A stretch of DNA of 59,331 bases from Psychrobacillus soli (GTDB taxonomy: Bacteria; Bacillota; Bacilli; Bacillales_A; Planococcaceae). A program made the position numbers and the translations under genes. This document shows positions 45,756-54,946 of this stretch, piece after piece (position 1 is the stretch's first letter; each line of letters starts with the position of its first letter). The stretch is taken from assembly GCF_006861775.1 (NCBI RefSeq), contig NZ_VDGG01000023.1, positions 1 to 59,331 of the forward strand, in the 5' to 3' direction. Below the pieces are notes generated by a model, which was given only the letters and a program-made list of their open reading frames with translations, did not search any database and had not been told where the DNA came from.

Positions 45756-46643
45756 GTGAAAATAGGAATGATAGGTTGCGGGGCAATGGGAGCAGGTATT
45801 GTAAAAAACTTATTGAAAAATCATCATCAAGTATGGACTTTCGATCCGGATCCAAACAAGCAGGATTCCATGAGGGAACTCGGTGCCATTCCTGTTTCTT
45901 CAATGGAGTCTGTAGCATCAACACTAGAAGTCATCATGCTATCCTTGCCACTGACGGAACTAGTGGAAGACGCTATTGTAGGGGAAGGTGGTATCCTTGC
46001 TCATTTAGAAAAAGGAACTTATATACTGGACATGAGTACAACAGATGTAAACATTACGAAAAAATTGGCGCAGTATGCTAAAGAAGCCGGGGTATATTTT
46101 TTCGATTGCCCAGTTAGTAATGGGCCGGTTGGAGCTGAAAATGGTACATTGACGATAATGGTAGGTGGAGAAAGAGAAAAATTCGAAACAATTCAGCCAA
46201 TCTTAAGTGTTATAGGGAAGGAAATAAGATATATTGGTCCTGTTGGTTCAGGACAGGTTGTAAAGCTTTGCAATAATATGGTGGTTGCTGGAATTATGGT
46301 ATTGCTTAGCGAAACGTTGGTGGCAGGAACTAAGGCAGGTGTAGATGCAAAAATAATTGCGGAAGTAATGTCGATTGGTTCAGCTCAGAGTAAAGTTCTT
46401 TCTGTCTTCGGACCAAATCTAATAAATGACACACATGAAAATGTGAATTTTCTACTCAGCCATATGGCTAAAGATGTACGCTTGTTTACTGAATTAGCAA
46501 AAGACGCACAAGCTTCCATATTTGTTAGTCCTATTGTGGACCAACTTTTTGAAATTGCAAAAATACAAGGAAAGGGAAGTTTAGACACGAGTGCAGTTGG
46601 CCAAATGTTAGAAGTATTAAGCAATCATAAAATAGTAAACTAA
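45756..46643 (+). CDS. NAD(P)-binding beta-hydroxyacid dehydrogenase
   Basis: 295 residues of the 3-hydroxyisobutyrate/tartronate semialdehyde reductase family. N-terminal cofactor motif KIGMIGCGAMGAGIVKNLL, the family signature DCPVSNGPVGAENGTLTIMVGG, and catalytic Lys in GQVVKLCNNMV. GTG 45756 with AGGAGG upstream, 14 bases after the aldehyde dehydrogenase. With that enzyme it could pass an alcohol to an acid through a semialdehyde; the substrate is unknown. Confidence 0.9.
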   Translation: MKIGMIGCGAMGAGIVKNLLKNHHQVWTFDPDPNKQDSMRELGAIPVSSMESVASTLEVIMLSLPLTELVEDAIVGEGGILAHLEKGTYILDMSTTDVNITKKLAQYAKEAGVYFFDCPVSNGPVGAENGTLTIMVGGEREKFETIQPILSVIGKEIRYIGPVGSGQVVKLCNNMVVAGIMVLLSETLVAGTKAGVDAKIIAEVMSIGSAQSKVLSVFGPNLINDTHENVNFLLSHMAKDVRLFTELAKDAQASIFVSPIVDQLFEIAKIQGKGSLDTSAVGQMLEVLSNHKIVN

Positions 46644-46661
46644 CTTTTTGGGGGGATATTA

Positions 46662-47459
46662 TTGCGGAAAGATTGGAAGCTTCATATTATTGTCTTGTTC
46701 TTTGTATTTATTGGGGAAGCAATTGGCGTTAAACAATTCAATTTAGGTGTAGGTACCGTTGCTTTGTTCCCAATGCTCTATGTATTATTAATGGGTGGAA
46801 TTGTAAGTTTTCCAAAGCTAAAATGGATGAATGAAGTGCAGATGAAGAAAGCAGCTGGAATACTTGGGATATCCTTCATGCTGTTTGTTGCAAAACTCGG
46901 TTCCATGTTGGGTCCGTCATTGCCAAAGATTTTTGAAGCAGGAGCATCATTAGCTGTTCAAGAAATCGGACATGTCATTGGAACAATTATTATTGGATTG
47001 CCAATCGCATTACTTCTTGGTATGAAACGGGAATCAATTGGTGCAACTTTTTCAATTGATAGGGAACCAAACTTAGCCATTATTTCAGAAAAGTATGGAG
47101 CGGATTCTCCAGAAGGAAGAGGAGCATTAGGTGTCTACATCTGCGGGACAGTTTTTGGCGCAATCTATTTAGCTTTACTTGCAGGTTTTTTGGGAAGTCT
47201 TGGTATTTTTCATCCGATTTCATTGGCCATGGGAGCTGGGGTAGGTTCTGGAAGCATGATGGCAGCAGCATCAGGCGCATTGGCTGTAACATTTCCAAAT
47301 GATGCTGACGATATAGCATTATTTGCAGCAGCGGCCAACTTGATAACGACTATTTTAGGAACTTATATTTGCGTATTCTTCTCGCTACCTGTGACTGCGC
47401 GTCTATATGAGTGGCTCGAGCCTATAATCGGACGTAAAAGTAAGGAGGCTGAAAAATAA
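46662..47459 (+). CDS. DUF3100 membrane protein, copy 1
   Basis: 265 residues with about seven hydrophobic segments. Charged loop GATFSIDREPNLAIISEKYGADSPEGRG in the middle and GAGVGSGSMMAAASGALAVTFP, which looks like a transport or ion path. DUF3100 has no proven function that I know of. Start TTG 46662 with GGGGGG upstream. Its stop overlaps the next start as TAATG, so the two products are made together. It follows two dehydrogenases, which points to uptake or export of their substrate. Confidence 0.82.
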   Translation: MRKDWKLHIIVLFFVFIGEAIGVKQFNLGVGTVALFPMLYVLLMGGIVSFPKLKWMNEVQMKKAAGILGISFMLFVAKLGSMLGPSLPKIFEAGASLAVQEIGHVIGTIIIGLPIALLLGMKRESIGATFSIDREPNLAIISEKYGADSPEGRGALGVYICGTVFGAIYLALLAGFLGSLGIFHPISLAMGAGVGSGSMMAAASGALAVTFPNDADDIALFAAAANLITTILGTYICVFFSLPVTARLYEWLEPIIGRKSKEAEK

Positions 47460-47896
47460 TGCTTGAAAAAACAAAAGTATTAGCATTGATTGGTTTTATT
47501 GCTATTGTTGGAAACTGGGTAGGGTACGACGTGTCTCCAATTGTAGCACTTCCTGGTATAATTCTTATCGTATTATTTACAATAATCGGTTTAGGCTTAA
47601 ATACTCTTATTCCTAAAATGCCAGCTGTTGTGTGGATTTCGTTAATTGCTTTAATCGCGACTACTCCAATTTTCCCTGGTAACGAATGGATTGTTGAAAA
47701 AACAGGAAAAATTAATTTTATGGCATTAGCGACACCAATCCTAGCATATGCCGGGTTATCTCTCGGGAAAGATTTAGAAAGTTTTAAAAAGTTAGGTTGG
47801 AGAATTGTTGTAGTTTCATTAGTAGTCTACACAGGGACGTTTTTATTCGCTACATTATTTGCTGAAATTGTTTTTAAACTACAAGGTAGATTTTAA
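47459..47896 (+). CDS. Small membrane partner of DUF3100, copy 1
   Basis: 145 residues with four to five hydrophobic segments. Conserved-looking parts are SPIVALPGIILIVLFTIIGL, PGNEWIVEKTGKINFMALATPILAYAGLSLGKD and the GWRIVVVSLVVYTGTFL helix. I cannot give a family with certainty. The start overlaps the DUF3100 stop, and the same coupling is kept in the second pair, so it is probably the second subunit of one membrane complex. A terminator follows. Confidence 0.8.
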   Translation: MLEKTKVLALIGFIAIVGNWVGYDVSPIVALPGIILIVLFTIIGLGLNTLIPKMPAVVWISLIALIATTPIFPGNEWIVEKTGKINFMALATPILAYAGLSLGKDLESFKKLGWRIVVVSLVVYTGTFLFATLFAEIVFKLQGRF

Positions 47897-47946
47897 TTCG
47901 CTATAGATGATTATTAATTGCTTAGATTTTATTGTTAGTAACATTG

Positions 47947-47981
47947 GAAACCAATCAATATCTGTTGATTGGTTTCTTTTA
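47947..47981 (+). terminator. Terminator of the aldehyde dehydrogenase operon
   Basis: Perfect 12-bp arms GAAACCAATCAA and TTGATTGGTTTC followed by TTTTA. The rest of 47982-48209 holds a hairpin at 48118-48150 (CGAAAG/CTTTCG) and AATAAT-type promoter sequence, but no gene. Confidence 0.9.
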
Positions 47982-48209
47982 TTGCAATAAAAAAATACAG
48001 GTAAATCTCAATATCAAGTTGAAAGGATGCTATTCTTACACAAATAACACTCCAGTGATAGTTGCCGAACTTTTATTTAATATGGATACCAACCTACAAT
48101 TGTTGGACTTGCCTTTAACATGCTCGAAAGGAAAGTCTTCTTTCGGGAATGTGTTAGAATAATAGTGAATATAAACTAATAACTCCAAAAAGAGAGGTAG
48201 ATTAGAAAA

Positions 48210-49511
48210 TTGAAGAAAATTCGATTGGGCTTGTTTGGTGCGGAAGATTCTATCGAAATAATGGAATCAGTAGTGATGAAATACCCTGAATTCAGCTATA
48301 TTTCTATTTCCTACTGGCGCGATGAAGAGATAGTAGAAAAATTGACAACGTACATGAATGAGGTAGATATGTGGCTTTTTTCTGGACAGATTCCGTATGG
48401 ATTTGCAAAGAAATGGGCGGGAATTACGCAACCAATGTTTTACGTACCATCTTCCGGCTCTAGCTTGTATAAAACGTTATTGCAAATATCCTATAATCAG
48501 AAAATACCATTCGATCAGATAAGTTTCGATATGTTCCATCCTGCTGAACTAGAACGAGCGTTTAAAGAATCCAACATAGCTGTTAAACCTAAGTATTTAA
48601 AACATTATGAAGGAGAGGTCCCTACGGATGAAATAGTGCGCTACCACTATGAACTTTGGAAAACAGGAAAGACTTTAGCAGCAGTCACTTGTCTTAAAAA
48701 TGCTCAACATGAGCTTAATAAACTTGGCGTTCCTGCATTTCGCGTTCTTCCCACTCAATCAGCCATCGTTTCAACTTTAGCCCTTATTCTTCAAACGAAT
48801 GAGACGATGCATTTTAAAGATACCCAAATTGCGGTACAGATGATTGAATTCGATTCCTTTTCTAGTTTAACGAAAGATACCTTTAGCACAGATGAAATTT
48901 ATAAAATCGAAATCAAAATGACGGAAAAGCTACTAGAATATACGAAAAAAATAAATGGTTCGCTTAAATCAGCAGGCCCTGGCCGGTTTGTCATATTTAC
49001 GACGCATGGACTTCTTCGAGAAATGACGAAAGATTTTACCATCGTTCCAGATTTCGCAATCCTTCAGTTGACGAGTAGTGATGCAGTCACATGCGGTATT
49101 GGAATTGGACAAACTGTCTATGATGCCGAAATAAATGCTGGGACCGCCTTGCTGCATGCAAAAGAATTTCACAAAGGATCGTCGATGGTTGTCTTTGACG
49201 ATAAAACGATTGTCGGTCCATTAGGACAGCCTGAGCAAATTACATATGGATATGCCCCGGAGCATCTCCAGTCGCTAAGTGAGCAAACATCACTTAGTAT
49301 TGCTACTTTAAGTAAACTGGAATCGATTTTAAGAAAAATGGGGAAAACGGAAATCAATGCGCATGATCTAGCCCAACAAATGAGTATTATGCCAAGAAGT
49401 GCCCGTAGAATTTTGACGGAGTTAGAGTCAAAAGGATTGGCGCAAGTAGTAGGAGAAGAAAGCCCTCATCCAAGAGGAAGGCCAAGAAAAGTTTTTCAAA
49501 TTATATTATGA
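48210..49511 (+). CDS. Multidomain regulator with C-terminal winged helix
   Basis: 433 residues that I cannot assign to a named family. Visible parts: an N-terminal alpha/beta domain (MKKIRLGLFGAEDSIEIM, MWLFSGQIPYGF) like the sensor part of PrpR-type regulators; a middle domain with GIGIGQTVYDAEINAGTALLHAKE, which resembles the degenerate GGDEF-like domain of CdaR; and a C-terminal winged helix (INAHDLAQQMSIMPRSARRILTELESKGL, then HPRGRPRKVF as wing). TTG 48210 follows AGAGAGGTAG. It lies just before the amidohydrolase-carrier genes and probably controls them. Confidence 0.7.
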   Translation: MKKIRLGLFGAEDSIEIMESVVMKYPEFSYISISYWRDEEIVEKLTTYMNEVDMWLFSGQIPYGFAKKWAGITQPMFYVPSSGSSLYKTLLQISYNQKIPFDQISFDMFHPAELERAFKESNIAVKPKYLKHYEGEVPTDEIVRYHYELWKTGKTLAAVTCLKNAQHELNKLGVPAFRVLPTQSAIVSTLALILQTNETMHFKDTQIAVQMIEFDSFSSLTKDTFSTDEIYKIEIKMTEKLLEYTKKINGSLKSAGPGRFVIFTTHGLLREMTKDFTIVPDFAILQLTSSDAVTCGIGIGQTVYDAEINAGTALLHAKEFHKGSSMVVFDDKTIVGPLGQPEQITYGYAPEHLQSLSEQTSLSIATLSKLESILRKMGKTEINAHDLAQQMSIMPRSARRILTELESKGLAQVVGEESPHPRGRPRKVFQIIL

Positions 49512-49679
49512 CAAGATCCTTTGAGGACTTGTCTTTTTATTTTTTTTCGATTTTAGAAAATTAGGACTTGATTAAAATGTTGTAATTAATATATAATTTT
49601 GGTCATAGCCGTAAATGAACCTAAAATGAATCTAAGCTCTCGCAAAAGAGTATATACATAGATTACGAGGAGAAGAGAG

Positions 49680-50855
49680 ATGAATAATACTACATTTAGT
49701 GATTTGATTGAAGCGATTCAGGACGATGTTATCACTTGGAGAAGATATCTTCATACATATCCCGAATTGTCATTTCAAGAGGAGAGGACAGCTCGTTTTA
49801 TTTATGAAACGCTACAGACTTTCGACAATCTAGAAATTTCCCGTCCTACGAAAACAAGTGTGATGGCGCGTTTGATTGGGAAGCGGCCGGGTAAAGTGCT
49901 AGCAATTCGTGCGGATATTGATGCCTTGCCGATTAAAGAAGAAACTTCCCTTTCATTTTCTTCCCAAAATCCAGGTGTTATGCATGCTTGTGGTCATGAT
50001 GGTCATACGGCAATCTTGCTAGGAACAGCCAAGATTCTTTCTACATTACAAGATCAATTAAAAGGCGAGGTCCGTTTTTTATTTCAGCATGCGGAAGAGT
50101 TAGCCCCTGGTGGTGCAGAGGAAATGGTGCAGGCGGGTGTTATGGATGGAGTGGATATGGTCATTGGAGCCCATCTTTGGTCACCTCTAGAAACAGGAAA
50201 AATCGGTGTTGCAGCAGGTCCTGTAATGGCGTCGCCTGACACGTTTACTATTACGATTAATGGACAGGGAGGTCATGCAGGGCTTCCACATCAAACGGTC
50301 GATGCTATAGCGATTGGGGCACAAGTGGTTAGTAACTTACAGCATATTGTTTCTCGAAATGTGGACCCGTTAGATACGCTAGTCCTTTCCATAACGAAAT
50401 TTGCAGGTGGTACGGCCATGAACATTATTTCAGGATCCGTGGAAATTGCGGGAACAGTTCGTCTTTTTAGTACCGAACTTCGACCGGTTGTGACGGAATT
50501 AATGGAACGAGTGGTAAAAGGAATAACGGAAGCTCATGGTGCAACTTATCACTTTGAGTATATGGAAGGTCCTGCACCTGTCGTTAACGATTATGAAGTA
50601 ACGCAAATAATCGAAGAAACAGTGCGTGAACAATGGGGAGAAGAAGCGTTAGTTTTAGTGAAACCTAATATGGGTGCAGAAGATTTCTCTGCTTTCCTAC
50701 AAAAGGCACCTGGTACATACTTCTTCACAGGGTCAGGTAATAAGGAAAAAGGAACGGACTATCCACATCATCATCCTCGATTCGACATTGATGAAAACGC
50801 TTTATCGAACGGAATAAATATGTTTGTTCATGCAACCTTTAAACTTTTAGATTAA
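49680..50855 (+). CDS. M20 family amidohydrolase (N-acyl amino acid hydrolase type)
   Basis: 391 residues; a dimetal peptidase-fold enzyme that removes an acyl group from an amide such as an N-acyl amino acid. Metal ligands in MHACGHDGHTAILLG and QHAEELAPGGAEEM, then GAHLW, with the dimerisation domain in the middle (residues 185-295, GQGGHAGLPHQTVDAI) and C-terminal NMGAEDFSAFLQKAPGTYFF with the last ligand His in PHHHPRFDI. GAGGAGAAGAG before the ATG. It is followed by a carrier, so the substrate is likely imported from outside. Confidence 0.93.
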   Translation: MNNTTFSDLIEAIQDDVITWRRYLHTYPELSFQEERTARFIYETLQTFDNLEISRPTKTSVMARLIGKRPGKVLAIRADIDALPIKEETSLSFSSQNPGVMHACGHDGHTAILLGTAKILSTLQDQLKGEVRFLFQHAEELAPGGAEEMVQAGVMDGVDMVIGAHLWSPLETGKIGVAAGPVMASPDTFTITINGQGGHAGLPHQTVDAIAIGAQVVSNLQHIVSRNVDPLDTLVLSITKFAGGTAMNIISGSVEIAGTVRLFSTELRPVVTELMERVVKGITEAHGATYHFEYMEGPAPVVNDYEVTQIIEETVREQWGEEALVLVKPNMGAEDFSAFLQKAPGTYFFTGSGNKEKGTDYPHHHPRFDIDENALSNGINMFVHATFKLLD

Positions 50856-50899
50856 TGTGTCTATGAGGGATAGTTTGCTTTTTACAGAAGGAGGAGCTT

Positions 50900-52309
50900 A
50901 TGGAAACTAAAACAAAAAAAGAAAAACGATTTTCCTTGAAAATGCCAGATACCTATGTCTTACTATTTGGAATACTATTAGTCGCTGCAATAGCTACTTA
51001 TCTAGTTCCAGCAGGACAGTTTGAAAGAATTGAAAAAGATGGGTTAACGATGGTCGTGCCTGGGACTTACGAAAGTGTGGAGAGTAGTGGGGTCGGAGTG
51101 ATGGATATTCTCCTATCCCTACAAAAAGGAATGGTGGAATCTGGTAGTATCATTTTCCTCGTGTTATTTATCGGTGGATTAATGGAAGTCATTGAATCGA
51201 CGGGGTCTATTAAAGCAGCGGTAATGAAGGCGATAGATAAAACAAGAGGGAATGAATTTATTTTAATAGCTGTTATTACGATTCTTTTCGCTTTAGGAGG
51301 TGCGATAGGTGCTGTCGCTAACTCGGTCATCGCTTTTGTTTCCATTGGACTCATTATTTCCAAAGCATTACGACTGGATCCGATTATTGCGGTTGCGATT
51401 ACATTTGGAGCTACCTTCGCAGGGTTTAATGTTGGGTTCATCAACCCATATTCAGTTGGGATAGCGCATAAAATCGCTGAATTGCCACTATTTTCTGGGC
51501 TACTCTTCCGTGTTATTGTATTTGTGGTAATTGTTTCGATTACGATTTGGTATACATGGCGCTATGCAAAAAAAGTATTGAAGGATCCTAATAATAGCAT
51601 CCTTTCAAGTGCATTTTTAGATGACGAGGACCAAGATGAAAGTGAACTTCATACTGAATTTACGAATAAGCATAAGGGCATACTGATTTTTGTAGGGCTT
51701 GCCTTTGCTTTTATGGTTTTTGGAACGATACAGTACAAATGGACACTTGATCATATGTCTGCTTACTTCTTGGGCGTTGCAATTTTGGTTGGAGTAATCG
51801 GAAAAATTCACTACAATCAGTTTATCGTTCATTTTATGAGAGGTGCTGAAAAATTACTTTACGGAGCACTCATTGTAGGTGCAGCACGTGCAATATTAGT
51901 CGTATTGGAACAAGGGCAAGTATTAGATACGATTGTGTATGCTTTATCAAATCTATTTACTGGTCTATCGCCAATAATGGCTACAATGGCTATGTTTGTT
52001 GCAAATACGATTATTAGTATTGTCGTACCATCTGGGAGCGGACAAGCTGTACTTATTATGCCGATCATTACTCCTTTAGCCGATATGCTAGGAGTTACAA
52101 GACAGGTTGCAGTTCAAACTTATTTGTTCGGAGACGGGTTTACGAATAGTATCATTCCAACGTCGGGAACATTAATGGCAAGTCTTGCGATTGCTGGAAT
52201 CCCGTATACAAAGTGGTTTAAATGGATGTTCCCATTGTTCCTTATTTGGATGGTTATCGCTGTCATTACACTAATCATTGGGGTTTCAATCAATTGGGGA
52301 CCATATTAA
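50900..52309 (+). CDS. YfcC family carrier (basic amino acid/C4-dicarboxylate type)
   Basis: 469 residues with about 12 hydrophobic segments. Family segments are PDTYVLLFGILLVAAIATYLVPAGQFER at the N-terminus, GGLMEVIESTGSI, NVGFINPYSVGIAHKIAELPLFSG and the C-terminal IVVPSGSGQAVLIMPI. Relatives take up short peptides, arginine/ornithine or dicarboxylates. AAGGAGGAG lies before the ATG. Together with the M20 hydrolase it forms an import-and-cleave module, like the AbgB-AbgT pair for p-aminobenzoyl-glutamate in E. coli, though the carrier family is different. Confidence 0.88.
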   Translation: METKTKKEKRFSLKMPDTYVLLFGILLVAAIATYLVPAGQFERIEKDGLTMVVPGTYESVESSGVGVMDILLSLQKGMVESGSIIFLVLFIGGLMEVIESTGSIKAAVMKAIDKTRGNEFILIAVITILFALGGAIGAVANSVIAFVSIGLIISKALRLDPIIAVAITFGATFAGFNVGFINPYSVGIAHKIAELPLFSGLLFRVIVFVVIVSITIWYTWRYAKKVLKDPNNSILSSAFLDDEDQDESELHTEFTNKHKGILIFVGLAFAFMVFGTIQYKWTLDHMSAYFLGVAILVGVIGKIHYNQFIVHFMRGAEKLLYGALIVGAARAILVVLEQGQVLDTIVYALSNLFTGLSPIMATMAMFVANTIISIVVPSGSGQAVLIMPIITPLADMLGVTRQVAVQTYLFGDGFTNSIIPTSGTLMASLAIAGIPYTKWFKWMFPLFLIWMVIAVITLIIGVSINWGPY

Positions 52310-52351
52310 GGTAGTAGAATAATAATGAATGAAAGATAATCTCATGAAAAT

Positions 52352-52391
52352 AACTCAAAATTGTTCTCACTACAGTTTTGAGTTTTTTCTA
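52352..52391 (+). terminator. Terminator after the YfcC carrier gene
   Basis: Arms AACTCAAAATTGT and ACAGTTTTGAGTT with one wobble, followed by TTTTTCT. In 52392-52766 I see no gene; a GTGCAT/ATGCAC inverted repeat lies at 52723-52747 before the next start. Confidence 0.9.
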
Positions 52392-52766
52392 TTATATGTA
52401 AAAAGTCCACTAAACAAGTTATTTTAATGAGCTACAAATGAAGCTACTTATTCAGATTGGCCTATATAATTAAGGAAGATTTAAAAAATGCTTTATACGA
52501 TGAGGGCTAGATGGTATTATTCTATAATGAAAAGAAAATCTTCCTATAAAAATGTTTGTATACTAGACATTCTTCAAGAAGGATTTTTTTTAATATTCAT
52601 TAAAATCTGTCTCCATTTTCATCAACGACAAAGTGATTTTGAGAGTTATAGGCAGCATGGGGAGGTAGATGTAAAATAACTATATTATCGATAAGAAGTT
52701 TTCAAATTGTAGAAAAATTGTGGTGCATGAAAAAATAGGGAATGCACTTTCGAGGAGGAGATATCA

Positions 52767-53564
52767 TTGCTGAAAGATTGGAAACTTCATATTATCGTTT
52801 TATTCTTTGTGTTGATAGGTGAAGCAATAGGTGTTAAACAGTTCAATTTAGGAGTCGGTACAGTTGCTTTGTTCCCGATGTTATATGTTTTGATAATGGG
52901 TGGAATCGTTAGTTTTCCTAAGTTGAAACTAATGAATGAGACTCAGATGAAGCGTGCAGCAGGAATACTGGGAATATCTTTTTTGTTATTTGTAGCTAAA
53001 CTCGGGTCGATGTTAGGACCATCATTGCCTAAAATTTTCGATGCTGGAGTGTCATTAGCTGTGCAAGAAGTCGGACATGTCTTAGGAACGATTATTATTG
53101 GATTACCAATAGCATTACTTATTGGTATGAAAAGAGAAGCAATTGGTGCAACTTTCTCGATAGATCGGGAGCCGAATTTAGCCATTATTTCTGAGAAATA
53201 TGGAGCAGATTCACCAGAAGGAAGAGGGGCATTAGGTGTCTACATATGCGGGACTGTATTTGGAGCTATCTATTTAGCTATTTTAGCAGGGTTTTTAGGA
53301 AGTCTCGGCATTTTCCATCCAATTTCATTGGCAATGGGAGCTGGGGTCGGTTCCGGTAGTATGATGGCGGCTGCTTCTGGAGCACTTGCTGTCACATTTC
53401 CAAACGATGCAGAGGATATTGCATTATTTGCGGCGGCAGCCAACTTGATCTCTACGATATTAGGAACGTACTTATGTGTATTCTTCTCACTTCCAGTAAC
53501 AGCACGACTTTACGAGTGGCTTGAACCTAAAATTGGCCGCTTACGTAAGGAGGCTGCAAAATAA
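52767..53564 (+). CDS. DUF3100 membrane protein, copy 2
   Basis: 265 residues, the same length as copy 1 at 46662 and about 92% identical by my count (21 differences, mostly conservative). All notable segments are kept: SIDREPNLAIISEKYGADSP and GAGVGSGSMMAAASG. Start TTG 52767 after GAGGAGGAG. The gene again overlaps its small partner as TAATG. DNA identity is clearly lower than protein identity, so the two copies have been under protein-level selection for some time. It has its own upstream region rather than being in the dehydrogenase operon. Confidence 0.82.
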   Translation: MLKDWKLHIIVLFFVLIGEAIGVKQFNLGVGTVALFPMLYVLIMGGIVSFPKLKLMNETQMKRAAGILGISFLLFVAKLGSMLGPSLPKIFDAGVSLAVQEVGHVLGTIIIGLPIALLIGMKREAIGATFSIDREPNLAIISEKYGADSPEGRGALGVYICGTVFGAIYLAILAGFLGSLGIFHPISLAMGAGVGSGSMMAAASGALAVTFPNDAEDIALFAAAANLISTILGTYLCVFFSLPVTARLYEWLEPKIGRLRKEAAK

Positions 53565-54001
53565 TGATTGAAAAAACAAAAGTATTAGCATTGATTGGAA
53601 TCATTGCCATTCTTGGGAACTGGGTAGGCTATGGTGTATCTCCGATTAAAGCTCTTCCTGGTATAATTCTTATCGTATTATTTACAATAATAGGTTTAGT
53701 TTTAAATAAGTACTTACCTAAAATGCCTGCAGTAGTATGGATTTCCTTGATAGCGCTAATTGCGACAACTCCAATTTTCCCAGGAAACGAATGGATTGTG
53801 GCAAAAACGGCGGATATTAACTTTATGGCATTAGCTACACCAATCCTTGCTTATGCTGGCCTTTCTCTCGGTAAAGACATAGAAAGTTTCAAAAAGCTAG
53901 GTTGGAGAATTGTTGTTATCTCATTAGTTGTCTACACTGGAACTTTCCTATTCGCTACATTGTTTGCAGAAATTGTATTTAAAATACAAGGTAGGTTTTA
54001 A
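53564..54001 (+). CDS. Small membrane partner of DUF3100, copy 2
   Basis: 145 residues, about 90% identical to copy 1 (15 differences by my count), with the same ending EIVFKIQGRF. Four to five hydrophobic segments. Coupled to DUF3100 by the overlapping start. The conserved order and overlap in both copies support a two-subunit membrane protein. A strong terminator follows. Confidence 0.8.
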   Translation: MIEKTKVLALIGIIAILGNWVGYGVSPIKALPGIILIVLFTIIGLVLNKYLPKMPAVVWISLIALIATTPIFPGNEWIVAKTADINFMALATPILAYAGLSLGKDIESFKKLGWRIVVISLVVYTGTFLFATLFAEIVFKIQGRF

Positions 54002-54070
54002 AGCGAGCTGGATTGTGTAGATTTATGGTAGTAATTTTAATGAGTTTACCATATTAAAATAAATAATTCT

Positions 54071-54109
54071 AAAGCTGACAGAAGTAATTAATCTGTCAGC
54101 TTTTTTTTG
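54071..54109 (+). terminator. Terminator after the second DUF3100 pair
   Basis: Perfect 12-bp arms AAAGCTGACAGA and TCTGTCAGCTTT followed by eight T. Confidence 0.95.
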
Positions 54110-54261
54110 ATTTCTATTCGAACGAAATTCTTCCTATGTAAACACAACCAGATAACCTATTATTATAATTTATTATAGCTGCCCCTATTGCCATGGAGTC
54201 ATAGGGCTTCCGCGAAGATTCTATTATAAAATTTGTTTAGATTTATTATGTGGTCAGCCCT

Positions 54262-54289
54262 ACTATCTTATGAATCTTTGCATTAACTA
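54262..54289 (+). promoter_or_regulatory. Possible late mother-cell (sigma-K-like) promoter
   Basis: AC at 54262-54263, 17 bases, then CATTAACTA at 54281-54289, one mismatch from the sigma-K -10 pattern CATANNNTA. It is 28 bases before the DUF4183 gene. A weak visual match. A hairpin (GCCCCTAT/ATAGGGC) lies further upstream at about 54181-54209. Confidence 0.25.
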
Positions 54290-54316
54290 TAGAGTAAGAG
54301 AATGGAGGTGAATCAA

Positions 54317-54637
54317 ATGGCATTATCACTTATTAATATTAATGTAAATGTATCAAGTACTTCAACAAGATTTTTTAATGTATTGGCAGCACCTTTAGTT
54401 GTTACGGATGGTACTACTGTCGCTGCAACAGCTTTTCTAGATGACAGTGGAGTAGCTGCAACAGCTTTTCCAGTAGTGGCGAATGGCTACTATAATCTTT
54501 ACTTGAATGGTGTACTACAAGAAGGAGGTTCCTATACAATTTCTGCTACTGAATTGACCTTCAATACAGTAACTGGAACTATCACTGCTGGAACACCTCT
54601 AGTAGTAGAGGCTGTGGAATTAGCTACAGTAATTTAA
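54317..54637 (+). CDS. DUF4183 family protein
   Basis: 106 residues, no membrane segment or signal peptide, and no Cys. Rich in Thr, Ala, Val and Asn, with a predicted all-beta pattern. The family core GYYNLYLNGVLQEGGSYTISATELTFNT is clear. DUF4183 proteins are found in spore-forming Bacillales, some linked with the exosporium or spore surface by context, but the role is not settled. ATG 54317 is placed after GGAGGTGAATCAA; an ATG at 54302 would contain this site. Single gene with its own terminator. Confidence 0.85.
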   Translation: MALSLININVNVSSTSTRFFNVLAAPLVVTDGTTVAATAFLDDSGVAATAFPVVANGYYNLYLNGVLQEGGSYTISATELTFNTVTGTITAGTPLVVEAVELATVI

Positions 54638-54656
54638 TAGCTATTTAAAGATTTTT

Positions 54657-54710
54657 CAAAAGAGACTTTCAATCGACGTTTTCCGATTTGGAGTCTCTTT
54701 TGTTTACTTT
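54657..54710 (+). terminator. Terminator after the DUF4183 gene
   Basis: Arms CAAAAGAGACT and AGTCTCTTTTG with a 24-base loop, followed by TTTACTTT. Confidence 0.75.
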
Positions 54711-54890
54711 CTATTTTTAAACCGATACATTTTAATAAAGTAGCCAAGTTTGTATATACATAAGAAAAGAGAAAAATTGAGATGAAGTCAAGCGCACTTA
54801 ACAGTAAGAAATACAAGGTAGAGTTTAAAATTATGGTAAGAAACCAATTGGTGTATAACTAATTAGTTTCTTTGATTCATGGGAATAAAT

Positions 54891-54932
54891 AAAGCACACT
54901 AACACTTTTAATAAAGTGGAAAGTGTGCTTTT
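54891..54932. terminator. Hairpin downstream of the lipoprotein gene
   Basis: Outer arms AAAGCACACT and AGTGTGCTTT with an inner ACACTT/AAGTG-type pair. Works in either direction; on the reverse strand it ends the lipoprotein gene. Confidence 0.7.
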
Positions 54933-54946
54933 GAAGGAATAAGTGT

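Noticed and set aside
47932-48162. 76-residue open frame after the first DUF3100 pair
   Set aside because: It begins upstream of and runs through a perfect 12-bp terminator hairpin, has no ribosome binding site and no recognisable protein pattern.
52488-52679. 63-residue open frame before the second DUF3100 pair
   Set aside because: No ribosome binding site, AT-rich composition, and no family resemblance; it looks like chance.
54181-54209. Riboswitch-like hairpin upstream of the DUF4183 gene
   Set aside because: Only a single bulged hairpin is visible; no known riboswitch core could be recognised.
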